Shown piece after piece: positions 17,154-17,274 of a stretch of 17,274 bases of DNA. Each line of letters opens with the position of its first letter. Position 1 is the stretch's first letter. Origin of the DNA: Burkholderiaceae bacterium (GTDB lineage Bacteria; Pseudomonadota; Gammaproteobacteria; Burkholderiales; Burkholderiaceae). Under the pieces are notes generated by a model. The model was not told the origin of the DNA, did not search any database, and saw only the letters and a list, made by a program, of their open reading frames with translations. The translations under genes were made by a program, and so were the position numbers. Location: NCBI GenBank assembly GCA_947380285.1, contig CANCQD010000045.1, forward strand, positions 1 through 17,274. Direction: 5' to 3'.

Positions 17154-17184
17154 TTGATGGAACCCCAATTCAATTCGTTATAAT
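17154..17184 (+). promoter_or_regulatory. Promoter of tRNA-Phe
   Basis: A perfect TATAAT at 17179-17184 lies 10 bp before the first base of the tRNA. The best -35 is TTGATG at 17154-17159 (TTGA matches), with a slightly long 19-bp spacer. A start site at about 17190-17192 would give a very short 5' leader, as expected for a tRNA gene. This implies that the tRNA is transcribed independently of the two-component genes. Confidence 0.75.
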
Positions 17185-17194
17185 CCCAAGTCTT

Positions 17195-17270
17195 GGCCTG
17201 GTAGCTCAGTCGGTAGAGCAGAGGATTGAAAATCCTTGTGTCGGTGGTTCGATTCCGCCCCGGGCCACCA
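17195..17270 (+). tRNA. tRNA-Phe (GAA)
   Basis: A 76-nt tRNA with the 3' CCA encoded (17268-17270). The acceptor stem GGCCTGG pairs with CCGGGCC, with one T-G pair. The D arm is GCTC/GAGC. The anticodon stem GAGGA pairs with TCCTT around the loop TTGAAAA, which carries anticodon GAA at 17228-17230. The T arm GGTGG/CCGCC encloses TTCGATT. All stems are complete, so the gene should be functional. It is preceded by its own TATAAT promoter. The window ends 4 bases after it, so downstream processing or termination signals are not visible. Confidence 0.98.
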
Positions 17271-17274
17271 AGAA

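Overview
The window looks like a chromosomal housekeeping segment of a betaproteobacterium of the order Burkholderiales, most likely a Polynucleobacter-like member of the Burkholderiaceae. This rests on gene order (yidC-mnmE at the left, and a divergent topB-dprA / def-fmt-htpX-rsmB-DUF4390-ntrY-response regulator block), on protein character, and on moderate, rather AT-leaning base composition. The species call is inference; no database search was possible. I see no insertion sequences, phage genes, CRISPR arrays or long repeats.

Layout. Bases 35-3108: yidC and mnmE, the usual end of the origin-proximal rpmH-rnpA-yidD-yidC-mnmE cluster, suggesting that the replication origin lies to the left. 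Bases 3109-5064: a short leader with a dyad symmetry, then pckG (GTP-dependent PEP carboxykinase). Bases 5099-6328: a stand-alone FAD oxidoreductase matching the C-terminal half of MnmC. Its 3' end runs 169 bp into the 3' end of the convergent topB. Bases 6160-9729 (minus strand): topB and a short, Rossmann-only dprA, separated by a 222-bp AT-rich spacer. Bases 9801-17080 (plus strand): a tightly packed run of def, fmt, htpX, rsmB, DUF4390, an NtrY-type histidine kinase and a response regulator. Bases 17195-17270: tRNA-Phe(GAA) with its own promoter.

How the genes work together. YidC inserts inner-membrane proteins and HtpX degrades faulty ones. MnmE and the MnmC-like oxidoreductase both act on the wobble uridine of tRNA. 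Def and Fmt are the two ends of the N-formyl-methionine cycle, and RsmB methylates 16S rRNA, so the right half is translation-centred. DUF4390, the kinase and the regulator form a translationally coupled signalling module. DprA and TopB handle DNA (uptake and recombination; decatenation).

I did not find a convincing undescribed multi-gene system. The points most worth a second look are the antisense overlap of the mnmC-like gene and topB, the apparently leaderless def promoter, the minimal DprA, the MnmC half-enzyme without its methyltransferase half, and the NtrX-like regulator without an AAA+ domain.
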